A stretch of 55,863 bases of DNA from positions 1 through 55,863 of IMG/VR virus record IMGVR_UViG_3300044971_003894, one strand, 5' to 3'. Origin of the DNA: a virus. The position numbers and the translations under genes were made by a program. A model generated the notes under the pieces. That model was not told where the DNA came from, searched no databases, and was given only the letters and a program-made list of their open reading frames with translations. Below, in pieces: positions 44,101 through 52,526 of this stretch (its first letter is position 1; each line of letters opens with the position of its first letter).

Positions 44101-46017
44101 CTAATTATGATTATGTGTCATTTCTGCTTGATTAGCCATGTATATATTCTTATACCCCCTTTCTTGAAATTCTTGACAAATAACTACCATTTCACAATCT
44201 GGCTCACCAGTTTCTTTATTTATATAGCCATACCTAGCCCCATCTTTAAATGGTTGGGCTTGGTATAAACAAAACCCACTAGAAACAGAATAATATTTTG
44301 TATATTTTTCTTTTTTATATTGCTCAAACAACTCTTGAATTGCTGGGTCATACCTTGGCCCTTCTCTTGTTGCCCACTGATCATACAGAACCCTTCTTCT
44401 TTTGGTTGCTGCTGCAACAATATTAAAATTAGGCTCTAGGTCTTTAAAGTTTAATATTTTTTCAACATCGGACATTTTAAAATCTACGTCTACATCTATC
44501 ATTAAAACATAATTAACACTATTTAAAAAGTTGTTTGCTGTTAAGGCTTTGTTCCTTGCCAGTGATAGGTTTTTTACTCTATCCTCATCTTTTGAAGAAC
44601 CATAAAACCGTGTATTAATTTTTTCAGAAATAATTGACACACCATTAAACATTGAATAGTCTTGTTTGAGCATTAAACTGCTTGTCGCATCTACTGAGTC
44701 ATTCTCATATAAAGACAAATAAAACTCGTATTCTGGAAAAAAATCTACCATTGCTTTAATTTTCTTGTAATAGTCTAAATAGAAATGTTCGTCATTTCTA
44801 ACAATAGAACATATTAGAATTTTTTCTTTTTCTTTTTTGAGATTAGCCTCTTTTGTTTTATTTTCAGCATACTTATTTATACATTCATCAATAAAATTTG
44901 CATAATCTTTTTTTATTTTATCCCAATCATAGGTTTTTGAGTGCTTATATGCATTTTCACATAAATTCTTATAAACTTCTTTATCTTTAAGTGTTTTAAT
45001 TTTTTGATAAAAGTCATCCTCTGTATCTGCAATTAGCATTGCCTCTTCTATTTCTTGATCAGAAAACCCTCTTGCACCAACGGTTGATGTTATTATTGGA
45101 ATTGCATATCCCAGGGCTTTCATCATTTTTAAATGTGTTCCAGAACCATTAAGCATAGGATTAACAAAAGCAAAAGATGTTCTAAAATATTTATCTAATA
45201 ATTCATCATTTACATGACCAACAATTTGAACATTGCTAGGAATGTTTGGAGATTTAATGCCACTACCGCACCCCCCTATAATAATAAAATTAAATTCTGG
45301 CATGGACTGAGCAAATGCAACAACTTTTTTTGCTGCTGCTTTATTTGGTGGATGGCCACTACCAACAAAAATAATATCCCTAGACCTAAGTCTATTTTCA
45401 TAATTTATTTTATCCTGGACTATTGTTCCATTTGGAATATATTTTCCACGAATACTTTGTCCGTAGTGATTCTTTATTTTTACAAAATCTGCGGAAGAGC
45501 AATATGTAATTTCTTGTGCTTGTTTTAAAATGCGAGTTTCCATTTTTTCAACTAAGTCCATTAGTTCTTTGCTTTCGCCATGAACCTGTTTCCCCAACTC
45601 AAATTCTGCATTGTGAGAATTATAAATAATCGGAACATTTTTAATATTTTGAAGAAGGGGAGAAACAGAATAGTGATCAACGATTATAAGATCACAACTT
45701 TTTGATAATTCTTTTGCTGTTGAAGTAAAGATTTCTAAATCATCTTTTAAAATTTCAAAAACTGTATCATGATTAAGTTTTGCAAAATCATTAACTAATC
45801 TTTGCCGACGTTTATAAAGAGTGTGCCCTATTTGTGGCTGATAGTGGTGTAAATTTTTATTAATTTTTTTATTAATTAGTTCATTATCCCAATTAAAAGA
45901 TAAAAATGTTACTTCATGCTCTGATAGCGCTTCAACTAGCGTCAAGGTCCTTTCTTTACCACCACTATTTTTGGACCAATCTGGAAGATTTGCGCTTATA
46001 ACTAGGATTTTTGCCAT
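44101..46017 (-). CDS. Bifunctional glycosyltransferase (GT4-like + GT-A)
   Basis: 638 residues. Residues 1-385 are a GT-B (GT4-like) enzyme: ILVISANLPDWSKNSGGKER, DLIIVDHYSVSPLL, DIIFVGSGHPPNKAAAKKVV, NGSGTHLKMMKALGYAIPII. Residues about 395-638 are a second GT-A domain: ILICSIVRNDEHFYLDYYKK, RNKALTANNFLNSVNYVLMI with DVDVD, similar to CMT1-type mannosyltransferases, ending EMVVICQEFQERGYKNIYMA. TATAAT lies 7 nt before the ATG. Two sugar transfers by one protein; sugars unknown. Confidence 0.8.
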   Translation of the reverse strand: MAKILVISANLPDWSKNSGGKERTLTLVEALSEHEVTFLSFNWDNELINKKINKNLHHYQPQIGHTLYKRRQRLVNDFAKLNHDTVFEILKDDLEIFTSTAKELSKSCDLIIVDHYSVSPLLQNIKNVPIIYNSHNAEFELGKQVHGESKELMDLVEKMETRILKQAQEITYCSSADFVKIKNHYGQSIRGKYIPNGTIVQDKINYENRLRSRDIIFVGSGHPPNKAAAKKVVAFAQSMPEFNFIIIGGCGSGIKSPNIPSNVQIVGHVNDELLDKYFRTSFAFVNPMLNGSGTHLKMMKALGYAIPIITSTVGARGFSDQEIEEAMLIADTEDDFYQKIKTLKDKEVYKNLCENAYKHSKTYDWDKIKKDYANFIDECINKYAENKTKEANLKKEKEKILICSIVRNDEHFYLDYYKKIKAMVDFFPEYEFYLSLYENDSVDATSSLMLKQDYSMFNGVSIISEKINTRFYGSSKDEDRVKNLSLARNKALTANNFLNSVNYVLMIDVDVDFKMSDVEKILNFKDLEPNFNIVAAATKRRRVLYDQWATREGPRYDPAIQELFEQYKKEKYTKYYSVSSGFCLYQAQPFKDGARYGYINKETGEPDCEMVVICQEFQERGYKNIYMANQAEMTHNHN

Positions 46018-46050
46018 CCTGTTAATTATACACCATGCTATAATTTTAAA

Positions 46051-46758
46051 ATGGATTATGTTTATATTGCTCGTGCTGGTGAAAATGAAGAATTAAAATA
46101 TTCTTTAAGGTCAATTGAAAAAAATATGCCTAAAGGAAGAGTCTGGGTTTTAGGATATCGACCAGTGTGGTATATCGGTGATTTTATATATATAGAAGAT
46201 ACTGCTAAAAAATTTGATAATATTAGAAATTGCATTAAAGTTGCTTCGGAGCATCCAGAAATATCTGATGACTTTGTTTTAATGAATGATGATTTTTTTG
46301 CTTTAAAAACAATGGAAAGTGTCCCAAATTTTCATGGGGGACTTCTTTCTAATAAAATAAAACAGTATAAAGAGTTGGGCATGGCTTCAGTCTATATTCG
46401 TTTATTAGAATTGACACACAAACAGTTAGTTATGAGCGGAATAAAAGACCCAATCGATTATGACATTCATGTACCGATGGTTATGAATAAAAATAAACTT
46501 AGAGAATCTTTAGACATTGCCTATTTCCCAAGATCATCCTATGGAAATTTTGCCAAAATTGGTGGGGAACAAATTAAAGATGTAAAAATTTATAACTCTA
46601 CAGAAAAAATACAATTAGACAAAAATCTTTATTTTGTTTCTGTTGATGACAGATCTTTTCTCAGATTAAAAGATACAACGCTTGAATCTGCTTTTCCAAT
46701 GCCGAGCAGTCTAGAAAATCCTGAATATAGTCTTGCAGATTTTACTTTGATTCATTGA
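46051..46758 (+). CDS. Stealth/GT-A-like glycosyl- or phosphosugar-transferase
   Basis: 235 residues. DYVYIARAGENEELKYSLRS, DDFVLMNDDFFALKTME (DD metal motif) and DPIDYDIHVPMVMNK resemble the conserved regions of Stealth capsule phosphotransferases and related GT-A enzymes. TATAAT ends 6 nt before the ATG; divergent from the bifunctional GT with only 33 bp between starts. Confidence 0.65.
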   Translation: MDYVYIARAGENEELKYSLRSIEKNMPKGRVWVLGYRPVWYIGDFIYIEDTAKKFDNIRNCIKVASEHPEISDDFVLMNDDFFALKTMESVPNFHGGLLSNKIKQYKELGMASVYIRLLELTHKQLVMSGIKDPIDYDIHVPMVMNKNKLRESLDIAYFPRSSYGNFAKIGGEQIKDVKIYNSTEKIQLDKNLYFVSVDDRSFLRLKDTTLESAFPMPSSLENPEYSLADFTLIH

Positions 46759-47132
46759 CTATATATTAATTTAAAATTATTAATTTTACAATATTCTATC
46801 CACCAGTCAATAGCCTCACTATTAACTGTTTCTCCAGCCTTTGTAAGTTCATAAATTCCAAATCCTCTTTGAGTAACAATTATATTAGACAAGTTTGGCT
46901 TAAGATGTTCTGGAACTTCTGGAATTTTTAACCACGCACATTGAAAATTACGACAAGGGTTTTTTGGTCTTTGTTCATATATTCCACATCCACTCCCTTG
47001 TAAAACAAAATTACAAGGAATTCTTGTGCCACCTATATTTCCAAATGGGTGTCCCTGTACCGTTCCAGAAAGCCAGCCATCGCAACATTTAGTGCAGTCT
47101 CCGCAAGACTTTTTATTATTTTCTAAGTTCAT
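46752..47132 (-). CDS. YkgJ-like CxxCxxCC metal-binding protein
   Basis: 126 residues. CGDCTKCCDGWL, CNFVLQGSGCGIYEQRPKNP, CRNFQCAWL is the Cys pattern of the putative zinc/iron-chelating YkgJ family. Often encoded beside 2OG-Fe(II) oxygenases or hydroxylases, so an iron-handling role is conceivable (inference). Just downstream of two tRNA genes. Confidence 0.75.
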   Translation of the reverse strand: MNLENNKKSCGDCTKCCDGWLSGTVQGHPFGNIGGTRIPCNFVLQGSGCGIYEQRPKNPCRNFQCAWLKIPEVPEHLKPNLSNIIVTQRGFGIYELTKAGETVNSEAIDWWIEYCKINNFKLIYSQ

Positions 47133-47133
47133 G

Positions 47134-47206
47134 TGTCCCCAACGGGATTTGAACCCGTGTTAACGCCGTGAAAGGGCGACGTCCTAGGCCACTAGACGAT
47201 GGGGAC
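47134..47206 (-). tRNA. tRNA-Glu (TTC)
   Basis: Minus strand: acceptor GTCCCCA/TGGGGAC, D stem GTCT/AGGAC region, anticodon loop CTTTCAC with TTC, T arm ACGGG-TTCAAAT-CCCGT, discriminator A, no CCA. Confidence 0.9.
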
Positions 47207-47210
47207 CTTG

Positions 47211-47283
47211 CTGGCTCACCAGGTTTCGATCCTGGGACATCCGAATTAACAGTTCGGCACTCTACCATCTGAGTTATGAGCCA
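47211..47283 (-). tRNA. tRNA-Asn (GTT)
   Basis: Minus strand: acceptor TGGCTCA/TGAGCCA, D stem ACTC/GAGT, anticodon arm CCGAA-CTGTTAA-TTCGG with GTT, T arm CCAGG-ATCGAAA-CCTGG, discriminator G. Four bp from tRNA-Glu. Confidence 0.9.
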
Positions 47284-47294
47284 ATCCTTATGCT

Positions 47295-47843
47295 TTATTT
47301 TAAAAAGTCTGGATCAGCAAACTGTCTGTTAGAAACATGCATGTATAAAGCGGTGTGTCTATGACCAGATTTTACTTCTGTTATACCATGCACGTATTCT
47401 GTTCCTGCGCTTGGAAAAAATACTGCAGAATATTTTTTAGGTTTATATGAGAATGCCTGGTTTGGAAAATAAATCTCTCCGCCTTCATATTCTGAAGAAT
47501 CATTAAGATACATGATAGTACTCCACTCAATAAAAGGCTCTGGTCCCTGTGCGTCTATGTGTAAATCTCCTTTAGTACCCGCTTGCCACCAAGAACCAAA
47601 CGCTTTAAATACATGTATTGGCTTAACATATCCATTTAATGACTTATGAATATCATTAGATTTTTTTCCATATTTAATAAGCAAATTCATAACCGTTGGA
47701 TTATATGGAAATGCCGTTCCGCCATACCTTTTTTTATAATATTCTGGATATGGATTAGTTTCAGAAGGATTTTTCATTTCATCAATCAAAACCTTGGCGT
47801 CTTGGCTATCAATAAAATTTTCAATAACTGTTATTCTATGCAT
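47295..47843 (-). CDS. 2OG-Fe(II) oxygenase (P4H type)
   Basis: 182 residues. GDLHIDAQGPEPFIEWSTIM (HxD), YEGGEIYFPNQAFSYKPKKY, FFPSAGTEYVHGITEVKSGH (distal His), RHTALYMH. AGAAGG before the ATG. Follows the glycosyltransferase-like 47845-48804 by 1 bp and precedes tRNA-Asn. Confidence 0.8.
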   Translation of the reverse strand: MHRITVIENFIDSQDAKVLIDEMKNPSETNPYPEYYKKRYGGTAFPYNPTVMNLLIKYGKKSNDIHKSLNGYVKPIHVFKAFGSWWQAGTKGDLHIDAQGPEPFIEWSTIMYLNDSSEYEGGEIYFPNQAFSYKPKKYSAVFFPSAGTEYVHGITEVKSGHRHTALYMHVSNRQFADPDFLK

Positions 47844-47844
47844 A

Positions 47845-48804
47845 TTAATCTACCTTCTTTAAATCTTTGATAAATCTGCTTCCATTATAACGATCAAACT
47901 TAGAATCTGTTTTTCTATATGCTACATCGTTTCCATCAAATGGTAACAACGATAAAGATTTAAAATCAAAATTATGGAATTTACTAAAATTATCTACAAT
48001 TGTTGAATCAATTTCCCCCACAATATCATTTGATGATTTTTTAAATAACTCTAACGCTTTATTATAATTATGATATTTAGAAAATGTGAGATAATAATTA
48101 AAATCTTCTAAAGTTGTTTTTTTGGTTATAGTGACAACATTTTGCGGAGCAGCATAAATTTCAATATTGTCTTTAAAATATTGCAATGACAAGACTTCTT
48201 CTTCTCCGTAATACTTTAGCCAACCTGGCAAATGGTAATCTCCTAAAGAACTACTTTTCATCATAACCACATTACCAAAAATAAAATTTTTATCTATAAA
48301 ATTTGTCAATGTAAAATCGGAGATATCTGACAATTCTTTTTTAATAAAAAAATTATCTCCTTTTTCTATTTTTATTTGTTTGTCTCCTGAAACAATTATG
48401 TTTTTTCCTTGTACAAAATTTATTAATTTTAAATCCCAATCCTGCTCAAACACTGTTCCAGGAGTTATACTTAGGTGGTATCTTCCCCCAAAAGTTACTT
48501 TTAGTCTATCGTTTCTGTAGGCAACAGCCCCTGAGTTATCGTCCCAAGGAATATGAACGTAGGCTCCGTTGCTATTGTCATAAGAATTAATAAGATTTTC
48601 TAATGATCTATGCCTATTTGGACCACTTTGATCATGCCAGTGAACAAACAAAAATATTTTACCAGACCAAGTTTTCATTAAATTTTCTAAAGTTTTAATT
48701 GCATCTTTATCCCTGTATGAATACATGACAACGTTAATACTGTCTACAGAAGTATTTTGTTTTTCTATTTGTTCTTCTTTAGTTAGTTTAGAAAGATCAC
48801 TCAT
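47845..48804 (-). CDS. Putative glycosyltransferase (GT60-like)
   Basis: 319 residues. INVVMYSYRDKDAIKTLENL then SGKIFLFVHWHDQSGPNRHR and NSGAVAYRNDRL follow the opening plan of Skp1/GlcNAc-type GT60 enzymes, which glycosylate hydroxyproline in eukaryotes. A polar, unassigned C-terminus follows. AAAGGAGTAC ribosome site. The assignment is tentative, but the neighbouring 2OG oxygenase makes a hydroxylate-then-glycosylate pair worth testing. Confidence 0.45.
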   Translation of the reverse strand: MSDLSKLTKEEQIEKQNTSVDSINVVMYSYRDKDAIKTLENLMKTWSGKIFLFVHWHDQSGPNRHRSLENLINSYDNSNGAYVHIPWDDNSGAVAYRNDRLKVTFGGRYHLSITPGTVFEQDWDLKLINFVQGKNIIVSGDKQIKIEKGDNFFIKKELSDISDFTLTNFIDKNFIFGNVVMMKSSSLGDYHLPGWLKYYGEEEVLSLQYFKDNIEIYAAPQNVVTITKKTTLEDFNYYLTFSKYHNYNKALELFKKSSNDIVGEIDSTIVDNFSKFHNFDFKSLSLLPFDGNDVAYRKTDSKFDRYNGSRFIKDLKKVD

Positions 48805-49529
48805 CTGTACTCCTTTTTTTGCCAGACATCTTCTTTGTAGTAGCCAGTCACCATTGTTCTCCTTTTTTCAGCCTTAAACTCTTCTTCTTCTATAGATTTT
48901 TTATCAGTTTTTATTTCAATTTCCCACTCATCTCTTTTAAATGGAACAAATTGCATAATAGGAGTTCCTTTTGGAATTGTTCCAATAAAATCTCTTTTTA
49001 AAAAAAATGAAAAAAACACTGGAAGACCCCAAATATCAGAATCAACCATTCCAGAAAGAGTGTAGAACGGCAAGTCATATCTATTCATTGGGTGTGTAAC
49101 TAAAACAGAATGTCCTGGTGGTGTGCGATAAAACCAATTCATTCTGAAGCCAAAATGTAACTGATGGCAATTCCCTGGAACTGGAATTTGTAGAGTTGGT
49201 CTTTTATCAACTAACATAACATCACCCTTCCAAGTTAAAGTTGGAAAACCATCATCATTTAAAGCAACATGTAAGTCATCTTCTAACAAATAATAATAGC
49301 CTGACGTCAAGGCGTCAAACATCGGCATACATTTTTTAGTGTCAACTAAAGTCCCATCAGTACCTACGTGATTCACTGGATTTAAATTTTTGATATCGTT
49401 AGTATCTCCATATAAAGTAAGACTTTTGTACCATTCTGGAACCATAGTAATTGCTGGAACTGGAGCAGTATAAACATCTTTAAAATTTTCCAAAGATGGA
49501 ATAAAACTTATTTTTTGTGGATCGCTCAT
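48801..49529 (-). CDS. DUF6065-like protein, copy 1
   Basis: 242 residues. PAITMVPEWYKSLTLYGD, KKCMPMFDALTSGYYYLLED, PGHSVLVTHPMNRYDLPFYT, IPKGTPIMQFVPFKRDEWEI and a WQKKEYR end. I believe this is DUF6065, seen in phages and cyanobacteria, cupin-like; not verified. Paralogous to 49526-50251 over its length. Confidence 0.6.
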   Translation of the reverse strand: MSDPQKISFIPSLENFKDVYTAPVPAITMVPEWYKSLTLYGDTNDIKNLNPVNHVGTDGTLVDTKKCMPMFDALTSGYYYLLEDDLHVALNDDGFPTLTWKGDVMLVDKRPTLQIPVPGNCHQLHFGFRMNWFYRTPPGHSVLVTHPMNRYDLPFYTLSGMVDSDIWGLPVFFSFFLKRDFIGTIPKGTPIMQFVPFKRDEWEIEIKTDKKSIEEEEFKAEKRRTMVTGYYKEDVWQKKEYR

Positions 49530-50251
49530 CGATACTCTTTCTTTTGTCTTAAATTGTCTCTATAAAAATTTTTAAATTTACTTCTTACAAGTAACCTTTG
49601 TTTATTGATAAAATTAGAAGACTCTTTAATGTCAACTAACTCCATTTCATATTTATCTCTTTTGAATGGAATTACTTGAACTAATGGCGTGCCTCTTTCA
49701 ATTATGCCTTTAAAATCTTTTTCAATATAAACAGACAAGTGTCCATCACTTACAAATTTGTCAGTATCTATTACTGCTGAAAATGCTTGAAATGGAAGGC
49801 CATCTCTATGTATTGGGTGCGTAAATAGGGAACTATATCCCCTGTCTGTTCCAACAGACCAAAATGGCATAACTCTAAATATTTCTTTATGATATTTTTT
49901 TTCATCTCTTGGATAATGTGAAACTTGCTCTGGGCTGTGAGAAGATACTATCTCTCTTTTAAACATTTTCATAGTTTCTGGTAACGACCAAGAAATTTTT
50001 TCTGGATTCGTTGCATCTATATATATATCACAAGGAAAATAAATTATATACCCGCTATTTAATGCATCAAAAATTGGCATGCATCTTTTTACGGTTGATG
50101 CAGAAAAACCCTTCTGCAAGGATGTTTCTTCGTTGGCGCCATACGCTGGTTGTTTTTTGTACCAAGTTGGCATATTTTTTGAAGCAGGGGTTGGTTCTGG
50201 GGCAACATGTATTGTTTCTTGACTAAATGGATAAAATTTAATTTTTGCCAT
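49526..50251 (-). CDS. DUF6065-like protein, copy 2
   Basis: 241 residues. KNMPTWYKKQPAYGANEETS, VKRCMPIFDALNSGYIIYFP, YSSLFTHPIHRDGLPFQAFS, IERGTPLVQVIPFKRDKYEM, ending RQKKEYR. Tandem duplicate of 48801-49529 (4-bp overlap). AAAGGAGTTTT before the ATG. Function unknown. Confidence 0.6.
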   Translation of the reverse strand: MAKIKFYPFSQETIHVAPEPTPASKNMPTWYKKQPAYGANEETSLQKGFSASTVKRCMPIFDALNSGYIIYFPCDIYIDATNPEKISWSLPETMKMFKREIVSSHSPEQVSHYPRDEKKYHKEIFRVMPFWSVGTDRGYSSLFTHPIHRDGLPFQAFSAVIDTDKFVSDGHLSVYIEKDFKGIIERGTPLVQVIPFKRDKYEMELVDIKESSNFINKQRLLVRSKFKNFYRDNLRQKKEYR

Positions 50252-50882
50252 AAAACTCCTTTACCTTGTTTACTAGTATATCACTACAGGCAAACTTTAT
50301 CAAATACGCAGGCTGTTGTCTTTTTATTCTACCACACTCCTCATCTACCATGTGATTTCCAGCATTCTTAAATTTAAAAAATAACATAAGTGGGTCTATT
50401 TTTTCCTGTAATGTTTTTTTACTTGTATAAGCAAAGTTGTAAAAATAAAATGGTGAGTCTGGCGCAGGTGATATTTCTATGTCTATATTTTCTTCATCAA
50501 TAAACCAAGGCATGGCCCAATTAAATACTTGGTCAAAACATTCTGGTGTTTTTTCTTTTTTTTCTTTAGATAAATAAAATTGTCTTACATGAATTTTTTC
50601 AGTTGCTGCTAAAGATAAAGAATTTTTTCTTTTTACTAAAAATATTTCAGCAAAATTTTCTTGACATAAAGTTATGACATTATCCTCAATAGAAACTAAT
50701 TTTGGTGGTGGACATAATTTATATATATATTTATTTATTGGTTTGATTACTGAATCTTTATATTCAGTCTTTAATACTTCATTGTAGGTTAGCCAATCAG
50801 GTCTAACGTTTGATTGTTCATTAATAAATAAAAATGATTTATCAAAAGATTTTTGCCAAATATTAAAATCAGTCTTTGCCAT
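50238..50882 (-). CDS. Hypothetical protein of carbamoyltransferase operon
   Basis: 214 residues. FLFINEQSNVRPDWLTYNEV, KLCPPPKLVSIEDNVITLCQ, CFDQVFNWAMPWFIDEENID, YLIKFACSDILVNKVKEFYG. Resembles partners of DUF6065-like proteins in phage gene clusters; no domain recognised. Overlaps both neighbours by 14 bp. Confidence 0.5.
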   Translation of the reverse strand: MAKTDFNIWQKSFDKSFLFINEQSNVRPDWLTYNEVLKTEYKDSVIKPINKYIYKLCPPPKLVSIEDNVITLCQENFAEIFLVKRKNSLSLAATEKIHVRQFYLSKEKKEKTPECFDQVFNWAMPWFIDEENIDIEISPAPDSPFYFYNFAYTSKKTLQEKIDPLMLFFKFKNAGNHMVDEECGRIKRQQPAYLIKFACSDILVNKVKEFYGKN

Positions 50883-52320
50883 TTTTACCAGTTATAACTT
50901 TAGAATTATATGCTTTTTCCCATGCCAAGATATCTTTTTCGTCATTTAACAATGGCTGCCCTTTAATATTTAAACTAGTATTTAATAATACTGGGACTCC
51001 CGTAAGTGCATACCAGTTAGACAAAACTTCGTGCAACCCAGGATGTTGATCTTTGTTTACTGTTTGCACTCTTGAAGTTCCATCTTTATGGACTACTGCA
51101 GGAATTTTGTCTGGCTGTAAACACTTTACTGCATACTGCATATATGGAGATGTAAAATCCATGTCAAACCATTTATCAGCATGCTCTTCCAAGACTACTG
51201 GAGCAAATGGTCTAAAAAGTTCTCTTTGTTTAATTAAATTGACTTTGTCCTTAATTAAAGGATCCCTTGGATCTGCTAGGATGCTTCTGTTTCCTAGTGC
51301 TCTTGGTCCATATTCTGCTCTGCCAACCGCAACTGCTGCTACTTTATTTTTAATTAACTCTGTAATTATTTCTGATACTGGATAAGTCCCGCCCAAATCA
51401 TAGCCTAGATAAGGATTTTGCCATTTAATATGTTTTCCATATGATGCAACTGCAGCACCTAATGAACTTCCAGAATCTCCAGGATTTGGCATGATCCAAA
51501 CATCATCAAATATATCCCACAATCTTGTGTTAGCAGAACAGTTTAATGCACAACCACCCATAAATACTAACTCGGTTTTCCCTGTAATGGTTCTTGCCAT
51601 TTTCATGAATTCCATAAGTCTAAGTTCATATACTTTTTGAACTGCTGCAGCAATATCAAACTTATCCTGTTCTGTTACCCAGCCCCAGTCAGTAATGCCT
51701 TTGTGAAAATTATATTTTTGTTTGTTGTGCTCTGGAAAATAATCTCTTACTTTATTGTAATATTTGTTTGCATCCCCATAGGCTGCCATACCCATAAAAA
51801 TATATTCTTCTTCGTTTGGTTTTAAGCCAACTAATTGTGTAAATGCTGAATAAAATAAACCAAAACTAAAGGGGTAATTTTTTTTGTAAACTTGTTTAAT
51901 TCTTGAACCATCTCCTACCCATATAGTAGAGGTGTTGTACTCGCCAATAGCATCTAAAACAACAATAACAGCATCACGAAATGGGCTTGTGTAGTAGCCT
52001 GCTGCTGCGTGTGAATAGTGATGGCTAAATGATTCTCTTGGCACCCACCTTAAATCTTTTCTGTTTAGATAGTTTGGCTTGCCACCACCAAATCCACCTT
52101 TTAGCAATATTCTAGATTTTTTTAACCAACGATTTTCGTAGTAGGCTATGCGGTCTGGCTTTCCATACTGAAGTGCACAATCAATTAGTTCATCATTAGT
52201 AAACCAATCATTTTTTTGTTTACTAAAACGCTCTGCATGTGCAGCAAATACTAACTCTCCATTTCTTAACAAAGACACAGATGCGTCATGAGTTGTTTCA
52301 TTAATTCCTAAAATTATCAT
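50869..52320 (-). CDS. Carbamoyltransferase (NodU/TobZ family)
   Basis: 483 residues. ILGINETTHDASVSLLRNGE, HHYSHAAAGYYTSPF (metal-binding His pair), GMAAYGD, FMGGCALNCSANTRL and VAVGRAEYGPRALGNRSILA are the N- and C-terminal carbamoyltransferase motifs. The family carbamoylates sugars or natural products using carbamoyl phosphate and ATP (Nod factors, tobramycin, LPS). Shorter than bacterial enzymes (about 550-600), as in phage versions. Points to modification of a glycan or a small phage-directed metabolite. Confidence 0.85.
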   Translation of the reverse strand: MIILGINETTHDASVSLLRNGELVFAAHAERFSKQKNDWFTNDELIDCALQYGKPDRIAYYENRWLKKSRILLKGGFGGGKPNYLNRKDLRWVPRESFSHHYSHAAAGYYTSPFRDAVIVVLDAIGEYNTSTIWVGDGSRIKQVYKKNYPFSFGLFYSAFTQLVGLKPNEEEYIFMGMAAYGDANKYYNKVRDYFPEHNKQKYNFHKGITDWGWVTEQDKFDIAAAVQKVYELRLMEFMKMARTITGKTELVFMGGCALNCSANTRLWDIFDDVWIMPNPGDSGSSLGAAVASYGKHIKWQNPYLGYDLGGTYPVSEIITELIKNKVAAVAVGRAEYGPRALGNRSILADPRDPLIKDKVNLIKQRELFRPFAPVVLEEHADKWFDMDFTSPYMQYAVKCLQPDKIPAVVHKDGTSRVQTVNKDQHPGLHEVLSNWYALTGVPVLLNTSLNIKGQPLLNDEKDILAWEKAYNSKVITGKNGKD

Positions 52321-52526
52321 TAACTAACAACTTTCAACACAACTTGACAAGGGTCTCCGCCATCTGACCATTCTTGTTCTTCTTCTTCGGTCATATACGG
52401 ATCTCCATCATGTGTGTTACAGAATGGAGGAGTTATCCATTTTCTACTAATTCCATTTTCTAGCCAAATTTCAAATTCTTGAATATTTGCCAATTCTTCT
52501 CTTTCTTCTTTAAAGATATCACTCAT
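52320..52526 (-). CDS. Small acidic hypothetical protein
   Basis: 68 residues (EEREELANIQEFEIWLENGI ... MTEEEEQEWSDGGDPCQVVL). The 'TPPFC..HDG.P.T.EEE.EW..GGDPC..V' pattern recurs in actinophages. TAATG on both sides. Unknown. Confidence 0.6.
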   Translation of the reverse strand: MSDIFKEEREELANIQEFEIWLENGISRKWITPPFCNTHDGDPYMTEEEEQEWSDGGDPCQVVLKVVS

